DNA from: Pedobacter faecalis
GTDB lineage: Bacteria > Bacteroidota > Bacteroidia > Sphingobacteriales > Sphingobacteriaceae
Direction: 5' to 3'
Length of the DNA: 64,000 nt
NCBI RefSeq assembly: GCF_030182585.1
Contig: NZ_JARXOW010000001.1
Span: forward strand, 1,612,001-1,676,000
A program made the translations under genes and the position numbers. The notes beneath the pieces are model-generated. The model was not told the DNA's origin. It did not search any database and saw only the letters and a list, made by a program, of their open reading frames with translations. Shown here piece by piece: positions 53,691 to 60,943 of this stretch; within the stretch, counting starts at the first letter, position 1, and every line of letters begins with the position of its first letter.

Positions 53691-54686
53691 TCAGGAGATG
53701 TTGAATGTCACGCCGGTCATTTGTTCGCCCAACTCCCACACACGTTTTGCGTTCACTTCATCCAGCGAATATGGCTTTACCCCTCCTATCACCGATTCGT
53801 CTGCATTTAAAGCCGCCACGTCCACATGTTCGCAATATACCCCACCAATATTACTTAGTTGGGGACTCGTGGCACACCAAACGGTCGTCGCCGCACCCTG
53901 CGCCAGCGTCTTCAGGGAAGCCGCAACCTCGGGCAAGAAGTTCCCGTCCGCATCGCTGTAACCCATCTTTTGGAATAGCTCTACCGGAGCTTCCCTGGCG
54001 AGTTCCGTCTCGCCCACGGCCCCGGGGCACAATGAATAAGCGCGAACATCAAAAGCTTTTGCCCGTGAATCCAGTTCCATCGTAAAGAGGTTGACCGCCG
54101 TTTTTGACTGTCCGTAGCCAAGCAAAGTCTCATAATCTCTTTGCAAAAAGTTAGGATCTTCGAAATTGAAGTCCGAAAACTGGTGCCCGCCCGATGAAAC
54201 ATTGACTACCCTTGCACCATTCGCCTTTTTAAGCGCAGGCCAAAGCCTGGCAGTCAGATGAAAGGGTGCCAGGTAGTTGGTAGCCAGTTGAGATTCCACG
54301 CCGCGACTATCGCGACGAAGCGGCACCCACATAATACCGGCATTATTTATAAGTAAATGAAGCGGCCTGGCCGAGGCAATAAACTTTTCGGCAAAGGCAT
54401 CAATCGAAGCAGGGTCCATCAAGTCCATAACCTCAATTTCTACATTGGCAAGCCCCGCAAGATTACGCCTGGCCTTTTCAACATCTCTCGCCGGAACGAT
54501 AACCGTTGCCCCCGCTGCTGCCAGCGTTCTCGTGGTTTCTAAACCTATACCCGTATTCCCGCCCGTCACAATAGCGATTTTACCTGTAAGATCTATTCCA
54601 TTAATTACGTCACGCGTGGTAGATGATGCGTTGAAGCCCGACCCGATTGGTATCTGCAGTGCTCCCTGATAGTTGTTCTGTTCCAT
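53691..54686 (-). CDS. Short-chain dehydrogenase/reductase (SDR)
   Basis: A 331-residue SDR, longer than the usual 250, resembling the retinol dehydrogenase/oxidoreductase-like class. Cofactor motif TGGNTGIG (near 39-46), NNAGIM near 115, VNVSSGGHQ with the catalytic Ser, and YGQSKTAV (YxxxK) near 190. Followed by the AraC regulator on the same strand. A TAACTTTG -7 element (54709-54716, minus strand) lies 22 bp upstream of the ATG. Substrate is unknown. Confidence 0.92.
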   Translation of the reverse strand: MEQNNYQGALQIPIGSGFNASSTTRDVINGIDLTGKIAIVTGGNTGIGLETTRTLAAAGATVIVPARDVEKARRNLAGLANVEIEVMDLMDPASIDAFAEKFIASARPLHLLINNAGIMWVPLRRDSRGVESQLATNYLAPFHLTARLWPALKKANGARVVNVSSGGHQFSDFNFEDPNFLQRDYETLLGYGQSKTAVNLFTMELDSRAKAFDVRAYSLCPGAVGETELAREAPVELFQKMGYSDADGNFLPEVAASLKTLAQGAATTVWCATSPQLSNIGGVYCEHVDVAALNADESVIGGVKPYSLDEVNAKRVWELGEQMTGVTFNIS

Positions 54687-54708
54687 GTCTTTTTGATTTT
54701 GTATGGAA

Positions 54709-54716
54709 CAAAGTTA
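54709..54716 (-). promoter_or_regulatory. Possible -7 element for SDR-AraC operon
   Basis: Reads TAACTTTG on the minus strand. No TTG at the expected distance, so only the -7 half is supported. Confidence 0.4.
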
Positions 54717-54804
54717 GTAGCACTGCAAACAGCCGGTTTTGTTTAAACGTCCGAATGTGCTTTGTTAAAAAGGCCGCTTGCAAAGCGTCTGCTACTTGTT
54801 CTTG

Positions 54805-54853
54805 CCCGGATACTACCCGGATACTACCCGGCTGCTGCCCGGATACTGCCCGG
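54805..54853. repeat. 11-bp tandem repeat
   Basis: Four successive 11-bp units starting CCCGG (CCCGGATACTA twice, CCCGGCTGCTG, CCCGGATACTG) and a partial fifth (CCCGG). The period is about one helical turn. It is in the gap between the SDR and lipocalin genes. Confidence 0.75.
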
Positions 54854-54910
54854 CTTGAACCGCATAGCAGCCACATAGCATTCGCTCATATACCGGCCAG
54901 TAGCTGGTCA

Positions 54911-54927
54911 GTATTGCCTGGCAATAC
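54911..54927. promoter_or_regulatory. Perfect 17-bp palindrome upstream of lipocalin gene
   Basis: GTATTGCCTGGCAATAC has perfect 8-bp arms around one central base, 104 bp before the lipocalin ATG. It looks like a dimeric operator; the regulator is unknown. No -7 element is clear nearby. Confidence 0.45.
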
Positions 54928-55030
54928 CCACACTGCTTTTAGAGGAGGTATTCAGCACGCAAGCGGCAAACAAATGCAGTCATTCGCTGTTCAATGAGTA
55001 TCAACGAGAGTTAGCAGAAAACGATATACT

Positions 55031-55573
55031 ATGAAAAACCGCAGCAAAAACGCGCTCTATTTAACGTTAGCCCTTGGCGCATGTGCAGCCCTGTACAGTG
55101 CATGTAAAGTGAGCATTCCAAAGGGTGCAAAAGCTGTAAAGCCTTTTAATGCTAAAGCCTACCTTGGCAAGTGGTATGAAATTGCAAGGCTCGACTTCAA
55201 ATACGAGAAAAATCTGGACAATGTTACCGCTACGTATTCCGAAAAGGATGGCGGAGCGATTAAGGTAGACAACAGAGGATACGATACTGTTAAGAATAAA
55301 TGGAAGGAAAGTATCGGAAAGGCTAAACCAGTTGGCGACCCGCAAGAGGGCCGACTCAAGGTATCTTTCTTTGGCCCCTTCTACTCCGGTTACAACGTGA
55401 TAGACATAGACTCTGAATACCGTTATGCACTTGTGGTGGGTAATAACTTAAATTATCTTTGGATTCTATCCAGAACGCCCAGCATTCCGGAGTCTGTAAA
55501 AAATAACTATCTGAAGCAGGCGCGTGACCTGGGGTACCGCACTGAGGATCTGGTTTGGACCAGGCACGATTAA
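55031..55573 (+). CDS. Lipocalin family lipoprotein (Blc-like)
   Basis: A 180-residue outer-membrane-type lipocalin with a lipobox-like site (ALYSAC, Cys near residue 26). The signature GKWYEIARLDFKYEKNLDNV (lipocalin motif GxW, about 47-66) is near-perfect, followed by TATYSEKDGGAIKVDNRGYD and VVGNNLNYLWILSRTPSIPE, matching bacterial Blc. It binds and transports hydrophobic molecules at the outer membrane under envelope stress in E. coli. It is convergent with the frameshifted gene, whose stop is 3 bp downstream. Confidence 0.93.
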   Translation: MKNRSKNALYLTLALGACAALYSACKVSIPKGAKAVKPFNAKAYLGKWYEIARLDFKYEKNLDNVTATYSEKDGGAIKVDNRGYDTVKNKWKESIGKAKPVGDPQEGRLKVSFFGPFYSGYNVIDIDSEYRYALVVGNNLNYLWILSRTPSIPESVKNNYLKQARDLGYRTEDLVWTRHD

Positions 55574-55575
55574 GA

Positions 55576-56174
55576 CTATTCCGTATATTTTTTATGGATA
55601 CCCCAGCCTAGCGTATAAGCAAAACCGGCATAACCGCCTTTTCTAAGATCAGCGAATATCTTTAAACCGAAAGATCTGCCAAAAGCGGTTGGCCGGCCAA
55701 CGGGAAACACGCCATAGATGTGGTATGGTATTTTACGCCGTTTAAAGAACTTTAGATTGATTTCGAAAGGTATACCACATATCGGAGCGACTCCTCACCT
55801 ATATATTTCTTTTCATCATCGAGGATTGACGCCGTATGAAAATTTTGGGACACCCCTATTGAGACACCAAGCGAAACACCCTTTCGTGTAATTCGCGAAC
55901 CGTACAAGATTGCAAACTCCCTGGTCCGCTGACGATCAATTTCCCTATCGGGAGGTAAAAACAGAGAATCGAGAATTGGCAGACCGGCTAGCAAAGAAGT
56001 CCTGGCTGTAAACAGGTGTATGCCTCGCTGATAGTTGATATTTGCACCCGTGCCTAGCCCGTCCTCTGCTCCACCAAGCCACAACTCACCAAATATTATG
56101 GGTGTTTTATTTTCCTGCCCTGTAGCGCATGTGGATGCTGCCAGCAGCGAAAAGACCATTAGAAAGCGTTTCAT
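55576..56174 (-). pseudogene. Frameshifted exported protein, probable outer-membrane barrel-like
   Basis: Frame 1 (55752-56174) encodes 140 residues: signal peptide (MKRFLMVFSLLAASTCATG), then a beta-rich body with LWLGGAEDGLGTGANINYQRG and SLGVSIGVSQNF. It stops at a region with no sense in frame. In the next frame an uninterrupted run continues the coding sequence: GIPFEINLKFFKRRK, YGVFPVGRPTAFGRSFGLKI and a final LRKGGYAGFAYTLGWGIHK, ending at 55576. Joining across one missing base near 55776 gives a plausible 199-residue beta-barrel-like protein. This is either a genuine frameshift mutation or a sequencing error. Confidence 0.7.
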
Positions 56175-56271
56175 AATTCATTAGCCCTTAAGCATGAGAA
56201 CCTTAGACATTCTAATATATAATATTTCACAATTATTTTCAGCAATAATTTGCAGAACTCAAAATCACTAC

Positions 56272-56300
56272 ATACATTAGTGTATTATTTAACTAATACA
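56272..56300. promoter_or_regulatory. Overlapping palindromes at GntR/ABC operon start
   Basis: ATACA-TTAG-TGTAT (56272-56285) and TGTATTA-TTTAAC-TAATACA (56281-56300, perfect 7-bp arms) overlap each other and end 7 bp before the ABC ATPase ATG. They are likely the operator bound by the GntR-family protein encoded in the same operon. Confidence 0.5.
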
Positions 56301-56307
56301 GTAGAGT

Positions 56308-57135
56308 ATGGTAAAGATTAACGATCTGAATTTTGGGTATACGAAGAAGAGGCCCCTATTTAAAAACCTGAACATGAAACTCAGCGCAGGACACATATAT
56401 GGCCTGCTTGGTAAGAACGGCGCTGGCAAATCAAGCTTGCTTAAAAACATGGCGGGCCTTGTATATGCCGATAGCGGTACGCTGGAAGTGATGGGCCATA
56501 ATCCGGCGAGGCGACAGCCTTCGCTCCTGCAGCAAATCTGTTTCATCCCTGAAGAGTTTCATTTACCTGCCACTAAAATTGATACTTACGTAAAAACCAA
56601 CGCTCCATTTTATCCGGATTTCGACGCGACCTATTTCCATGGGTTGCTGTCGGAGTTCGATATTCCGACCGGCCAAAAACTTATCCACATGAGTTATGGT
56701 CAGAAGAAAAAGTTCATCATAGCATTCGGACTTGCCACCCGGGCCCGACTCATTATTATGGATGAGCCTACGAACGGGTTGGACATTCCGTCTAAAGCGC
56801 AGTTCCGCAAGGTTATGGCCGAGGCGCTAACGGAAGATCGCTGCATCATTATCTCCACCCACCAGGTACGCGACTTGGACAACCTGATCGACACGGTGAT
56901 CATTTTGGATGAACATGAGATTGCCCTCAATGCATCCATAGATGAAATCACTGCCAAACTCTGCTTTAAGCGTGTAAAAGAACTCGACAATACGGTCATA
57001 TATTCTGAGCCCTCATTATCCGGGCACAACGCGGTAACCATCAACTATCATAACGAAGACAGCAAACTGGACATGGAGCTCTTGTTTAACACCATGCTTG
57101 CTGCAAAAAGTAAACTTAAAACGGTATTCAATTAG
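56308..57135 (+). CDS. ABC transporter ATP-binding protein (GntR-linked)
   Basis: A 275-residue ATPase with Walker A GKNGAGKSS (near 37), Walker B LIIMDEPTNGLDIP (near 150) and a switch His in STHQVRDLDN. The signature motif is degenerate (MSYGQKKKF instead of LSGGQ), as in other YtrB/EcsA-like ATPases of this operon type. It is followed by its membrane partner 5 bp downstream and then a GntR regulator, the layout of the ytr-type antibiotic/cell-envelope-stress operons. Palindromes just upstream fit autoregulation. Confidence 0.92.
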   Translation: MVKINDLNFGYTKKRPLFKNLNMKLSAGHIYGLLGKNGAGKSSLLKNMAGLVYADSGTLEVMGHNPARRQPSLLQQICFIPEEFHLPATKIDTYVKTNAPFYPDFDATYFHGLLSEFDIPTGQKLIHMSYGQKKKFIIAFGLATRARLIIMDEPTNGLDIPSKAQFRKVMAEALTEDRCIIISTHQVRDLDNLIDTVIILDEHEIALNASIDEITAKLCFKRVKELDNTVIYSEPSLSGHNAVTINYHNEDSKLDMELLFNTMLAAKSKLKTVFN

Positions 57136-57140
57136 AAGAT

Positions 57141-57911
57141 ATGAACAACACATTTGACATTAAACGTTTCGGACTGTTGCTAAGAAGACAGTGGCTGGAG
57201 TTTGGCAGAATATATTTAATGGCGCTTGGCGTTGCCTTTGGAGCTATTACTATATTTTACCTGTATTCGTTTTGGCCTAGCATCATACGTCCGGACTTCC
57301 CACATGTGGGCGTACATTTCAGGGAGCCCCTGTTCCTGATTTTTGGATTTCTTTTTATCACGGTAATCGCCAGCAGCTATTTTGCACATTACGGGCAGAA
57401 AGCCAAAACAGTAATAGACCTTCTCATACCTGCCTCGACTTTCGAGAAATTTCTTGCTGCCGTACTTTTTACGGCGGTACTTACGGTGCTGAGCTTTATC
57501 GGTATTTTTTGGCTAATAGATTTTGGCTTTATCACAAACTACCGGGCAAATTATGGTACGGCACGTGAACTGCATCTATTTTTCGCGTTACATGTTCCAG
57601 ACTTATTTACCCCGCTCTATTTTGTCCCTGCCCTGGCAACGTCCATTTTTCTTTGTGGCTCCATTTACTTCCATAAATTCCATTATATCAAAACAGCACT
57701 CTCGGTGATGATTTTCACGGGACTAGGAACATATATCGTTGCGAACGCAGGGGAGGCATTGACCCGAAACAGGCACCAACTTCCAACATCCCCGTTTATG
57801 AAGGTAGACGGCAAGGACCTGGCGGAAATATCGATTACGTTGATTCTGATCCTGCTTACCCTTGCCATATGGTCGATCACCTATGTCCGACTAAAAGAAA
57901 AAGAGGTTTAA
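57141..57911 (+). CDS. ABC-2 like membrane protein (permease partner)
   Basis: A 256-residue polytopic membrane protein with six hydrophobic helices (about 22-45, 60-80, 105-130, 150-170, 180-195, 230-250). It lacks a recognised ABC2 signature but its position between the ATPase and GntR genes indicates the transport subunit of that system. Substrate unknown. The motif VIDLLIPASTFEKFLAAVLFT near 90 is also seen in other Bacteroidota proteins encoded in this context. Confidence 0.8.
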   Translation: MNNTFDIKRFGLLLRRQWLEFGRIYLMALGVAFGAITIFYLYSFWPSIIRPDFPHVGVHFREPLFLIFGFLFITVIASSYFAHYGQKAKTVIDLLIPASTFEKFLAAVLFTAVLTVLSFIGIFWLIDFGFITNYRANYGTARELHLFFALHVPDLFTPLYFVPALATSIFLCGSIYFHKFHYIKTALSVMIFTGLGTYIVANAGEALTRNRHQLPTSPFMKVDGKDLAEISITLILILLTLAIWSITYVRLKEKEV

Positions 57912-57926
57912 CCAAAGAACGAAATC

Positions 57927-58310
57927 ATGGAATTTAGAGATAACAAAGCAATATACCTTCAAATAGCAGACTATGTTTGCGAAGGTATTCTGTTGCAAAA
58001 GTGGAGGGCTGAGGAGAAAATTCCTTCGGTAAGAGAAATGGCCGTAGAGCTTGAAGTTAACCCAAATACGGTGATGCGCACCTATGAATTGCTGCAAACC
58101 AAAAATATCATTAGCAACAAACGAGGCATAGGCTTCTTTGTGAATGAAGACGCCGTTGCCAACGTTAAGAGCTTTGCAAAAGGGCAATTTGTAGACGAAG
58201 AACTGCCCATATTTTTCAGAAATATATATTTATTAGACATTGGTTTAGACGAACTAAAGGACAGATATAATGCCTTTGTCGCCGAAACCTTTAAACAATC
58301 AGAACAATGA
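57927..58310 (+). CDS. GntR family transcriptional regulator (YtrA-like)
   Basis: A 127-residue regulator, the size of the YtrA subfamily: an N-terminal winged helix (IADYVCEGILLQKWRAEEKIPSVREMAVELEVNPNTVMRTYELLQ, residues about 12-57) with the GntR signature and a short helical C-terminus (about 60-125), without an effector-binding domain. Probably represses the preceding ABC genes by binding the palindromes at 56272-56300. Its stop overlaps the next ATG (ATGA). Confidence 0.92.
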   Translation: MEFRDNKAIYLQIADYVCEGILLQKWRAEEKIPSVREMAVELEVNPNTVMRTYELLQTKNIISNKRGIGFFVNEDAVANVKSFAKGQFVDEELPIFFRNIYLLDIGLDELKDRYNAFVAETFKQSEQ

Positions 58311-59155
58311 AAACCAGCAATAAATTATTAATCATCTTTGGGCTAAGCCTAATCCTATTGCCGATTTTGGTGGTAGCTTTTGTTTCGCGTGTCTATATGA
58401 CGACAGAAAAGCCTGCTGTCACTTACACGCCCGACACATTCGACAGAACTGTTGAAGGGACGACTTCTATAACCATGCCTTCGCAATTTAACGGCGTAAG
58501 CATCATCGGAGGTTCAGGCAAGGAGTTGGCAGTTACCCTTGTAAAAGATAAAAAGTATGGGGTAAAAATAAGTGAACAAGCGCGGTCGTTTATCAACTTC
58601 AAGGTAGACAAAGAGGGCATATTACAGGTCACCGTCAACAACAACTCACAACAAAATAGCGACTATTATCAGCCCATATCGATTTATGCTCCCGACATCC
58701 AAAGTTTGCGAATACTTAACGCACAAAAAGTGACGCTTTCAGTTGGTTTCGATTCTCTAAAACTCGACGCAGAGAACACGGCTTCGGTTTGGATTAATAC
58801 CAGTTCAAGTACTAGAAAATTAGAAAGCAATATGAACCGCGTTGGGGAGTTTGGCATCAATGACATTATTCCAAAATCAGCGTCCATCCATTTAATAAAT
58901 AGTCAGTTCATCAGCCGTACCCAACATATCGGCACCATGAATATAAAAACCGAGGGCGACTCAGGGATCGATATCGACGGAGGTGAAGATGCCTCTAAAG
59001 TCTGGATAACTGAAAATCTAAACATCACCACCCTTGGAAAGACCAACCTGAAGATTGCGAACATGGAGGTTAAGAATATATCAGGCAGCCTTTCTGACTC
59101 GACCACTGTTCAAATGCCGGCCAAAGTCCTCAATCAGATGTATAAGAAGCGATAG
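58307..59155 (+). CDS. Membrane-anchored DUF2807/GIN-domain-like protein
   Basis: A 282-residue protein with an N-terminal hydrophobic anchor (IFGLSLILLPILVVAFVSR) and a beta-helix-like region with regularly spaced short strands (NFKVDKEGILQVTVNNNS, ISIYAPDIQSLRILNAQKVTLS), typical of Bacteroidota GIN/DUF2807 proteins. The start overlaps the GntR stop, placing it in the GntR-ABC operon. Function unknown; possible extracytoplasmic sensor or structural partner. It overlaps the convergent rhomboid-like gene by 22 bp. Confidence 0.78.
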   Translation: MKTSNKLLIIFGLSLILLPILVVAFVSRVYMTTEKPAVTYTPDTFDRTVEGTTSITMPSQFNGVSIIGGSGKELAVTLVKDKKYGVKISEQARSFINFKVDKEGILQVTVNNNSQQNSDYYQPISIYAPDIQSLRILNAQKVTLSVGFDSLKLDAENTASVWINTSSSTRKLESNMNRVGEFGINDIIPKSASIHLINSQFISRTQHIGTMNIKTEGDSGIDIDGGEDASKVWITENLNITTLGKTNLKIANMEVKNISGSLSDSTTVQMPAKVLNQMYKKR

Positions 59156-60141
59156 GTACTGTAGCCAAAAACGACACCATAGGTCAGGCTTCCAAAGACA
59201 GCAACGTAGTAATCGCTGGGTTGCTTTAGAAAAAACAGGCAGAGGAGCGTAAAGATGCACATATTTCTGAACATGCTCTTCCGCAGCCCCCGAGGTAAAA
59301 GCTCAGTGGAGAACACTGCCAGGCAAATGCCGCAGAGCCCAAAAATGGCACCAAAGGCTCCTGAGGTTGCTGCGGCGTCATTCCACCACAGGGAAGTTAG
59401 ACCTGCAGCTATAGCCCCGAGGAGGTACGCGAGTGTGAACCGCAAGGAACCCAGGAGGGGTTCTAATATTTGTCCGATGTACACCAGCGCAAACATGCTT
59501 ACGAGGAGCGGAAGAACACCCGTGCTTAGAAAAGATGCTGTAATGAGACGCCACGGCTGCCCATTCAGGGTGTCCGGACCAAAATTAGCACCCCATCTTA
59601 TCAGCGCCTCTTCGCCTGCCGCAAAGAAAGGCACCCCGGAAAGACGCATAATAATAAAGATGAGCAGGCTTATGTTCACCAGCAGCGGCGTAATGATATA
59701 GCCCTCGCGCGGGAGGAAGAACGAGGCAAAGCCTCTGTTAGTCACCTCCGGCGCGATCGGCGGAGCTTCTACTGCTAACATCTCCTGGCGCTCGTATATG
59801 GACTTCAATTCTTCCTCAGTAAAATCGGGTCGCATGGCCTGCATCTTTTCTATGAACTGAAAAATGCGATTACCGCCAAAACCGGCTAAATGTGCACGAA
59901 TATTCTCGCATCGGACACTTGCCTTATCGTCGTTAACCGAAAATTGTATAAGGCGGTTATCGGCAGCAACATAAGGATTTGTATAAGCCTTGAAGCCTGT
60001 TGCATCTATATCAAAAATCGCCCAGCCCAGTTCTTTTGCAGCATGCAGGGCCAGACCCCGGTATGCCTCGGGAGAGATATCGCCCAGCGGATATACCTCC
60101 TGGGAAGTGGAATTTGACCGATTGGGAAGTGTCGTTGCCAT
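59134..60141 (-). CDS. Rhomboid-fold membrane protein lacking catalytic residues (pseudo-rhomboid)
   Basis: A 335-residue protein from the ATG at 60141. A soluble N-terminal domain of about 145 residues precedes the rhomboid transmembrane domain. Fold-defining motifs are kept: PWRLITASFL (WR motif, 197-198), GQILEPLLG and SGAFGAIFGL. Yet the functional residues are changed: FLH-GxxH-LxxN becomes FLSTGVLPLLVS (Ser206, Pro211, Ser215), the catalytic Ser of GASGAIFGL is Phe263, and the last-helix His of AHIGG is Val315 (AVFGS). Catalysis is therefore not expected; like iRhoms it may bind membrane proteins without cutting. Divergent from the DUF2383 gene. Confidence 0.85.
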   Translation of the reverse strand: MATTLPNRSNSTSQEVYPLGDISPEAYRGLALHAAKELGWAIFDIDATGFKAYTNPYVAADNRLIQFSVNDDKASVRCENIRAHLAGFGGNRIFQFIEKMQAMRPDFTEEELKSIYERQEMLAVEAPPIAPEVTNRGFASFFLPREGYIITPLLVNISLLIFIIMRLSGVPFFAAGEEALIRWGANFGPDTLNGQPWRLITASFLSTGVLPLLVSMFALVYIGQILEPLLGSLRFTLAYLLGAIAAGLTSLWWNDAAATSGAFGAIFGLCGICLAVFSTELLPRGLRKSMFRNMCIFTLLCLFFLKQPSDYYVAVFGSLTYGVVFGYSTYRFLYI

Positions 60142-60219
60142 ACGCGTTAATTTGGTCCACACAATATACGGAAAACTAATGACCGTTGATATTGGTTTAT
60201 TTATAAAAATATCTGCGTT

Positions 60220-60684
60220 ATGGAGAGCAACAATCAAGTAATCAGCGACCTGAAGGGTTTAATTAATATCCTGAACGATGGAAAGGAGGGCTATGACTCG
60301 GCCAGCACGACGACTGAAAGCATAGAGTTACAAGGGTTATTTCTAACCTACTCGGCCCAGCGTGCTGCGTTCGCGGACGACCTGAAGACACACTTGCGTG
60401 CACATGGCGGCGACTCTGAAAATGAAAGCGGCGGCGTACTGGGTGCACTTCACCGCACCTGGATCGACATTAAGCAGGCTTTAAGCAGTAAAGAAGACAT
60501 CGCTATATTATCGGCCATTGAAACCGGCGAAAAGGCGGCACTTGAAAAGTTCGACAAAGTATTAGAGGATCCGGCGCTTCACGTTGATCATCTCGAACTG
60601 CTGCAGCGTCAGCGCACCGGCATCCGCGAGGCGCTTACGGAGATTGAGACCTACCGCCGTCGCCTCGAAGAGCTGAATGGTTGA
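60220..60684 (+). CDS. DUF2383 (PA2169-like) four-helix protein
   Basis: A 154-residue helical protein matching DUF2383/PA2169, a ferritin-like four-helix bundle. Family parts are LKGLINILNDGKEGYDSAS, LFLTYSAQRAAFADDLKTHL and HRTWIDIKQALSSKEDIAILSAIETGEKAA. Related proteins are induced under stress or starvation. Probable dimetal or structural role is unproven. The stop codon overlaps the -33 element of the next promoter. Confidence 0.9.
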   Translation: MESNNQVISDLKGLINILNDGKEGYDSASTTTESIELQGLFLTYSAQRAAFADDLKTHLRAHGGDSENESGGVLGALHRTWIDIKQALSSKEDIAILSAIETGEKAALEKFDKVLEDPALHVDHLELLQRQRTGIREALTEIETYRRRLEELNG

Positions 60685-60710
60685 CGTCCATTTTATTTTC
60701 CTTATCTTTG
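60681..60710 (+). promoter_or_regulatory. Promoter of glutamate synthase-like gene (TTG-N19-TATCTTTG)
   Basis: TTG (60681-60683) and TATCTTTG (60703-60710) are 19 bp apart. Transcription would start near 60717, leaving a leader of about 227 nt before the ATG at 60944. Confidence 0.65.
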
Positions 60711-60729
60711 CCTTACTTGGCACACCAAA

Positions 60730-60785
60730 GTTTACATAGCGCCCCTTTGTACGGCAAGCCCGTAAACACGAAATCCCTTTTCGTG
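60730..60785 (+). other. Structured 5' leader candidate
   Basis: Within the long leader, CACGAAA (60767-60773) and TTTCGTG (60779-60785) form a perfect 7-bp hairpin with a 5-nt loop, and GTTTAC (60730-60735) can pair with GTAAAC (60762-60767). The rest of 60785-60943 has no clear gene. The structure matches no riboswitch I recognise. Confidence 0.35.
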
Positions 60786-60943
60786 AAGGCTGCCTGCTGC
60801 GCTTTACTTTCGGTTATCCGACCGGCGTTTCACTACTTTTTCTCGTGCTTTAAGGTTTTTAGTACTGTAGCCCAGGCCTCCTAAACAATTTCGTAAGGGT
60901 CTGGGGATCACACTACAGTCTTTCACTATTAAATCTTTTTGCT

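Noticed and set aside
54805..54853. CRISPR array
   Set aside because: Units are 11 bp with no spacers between them; CRISPR repeats are 23-47 bp separated by unique spacers, and no cas gene is present.
54610..54876. An 88-codon minus-strand frame across the 11-bp tandem repeat
   Set aside because: The open frame follows from the repeat composition (no stops in the CCCGGATACTA unit in this frame), overlaps the SDR start and has low-complexity content without a promoter or homology.
60681..60884. A 67-codon frame in the leader of the glutamate synthase gene
   Set aside because: Its TTG start coincides with the promoter -33 element, so it would not be in the mRNA.
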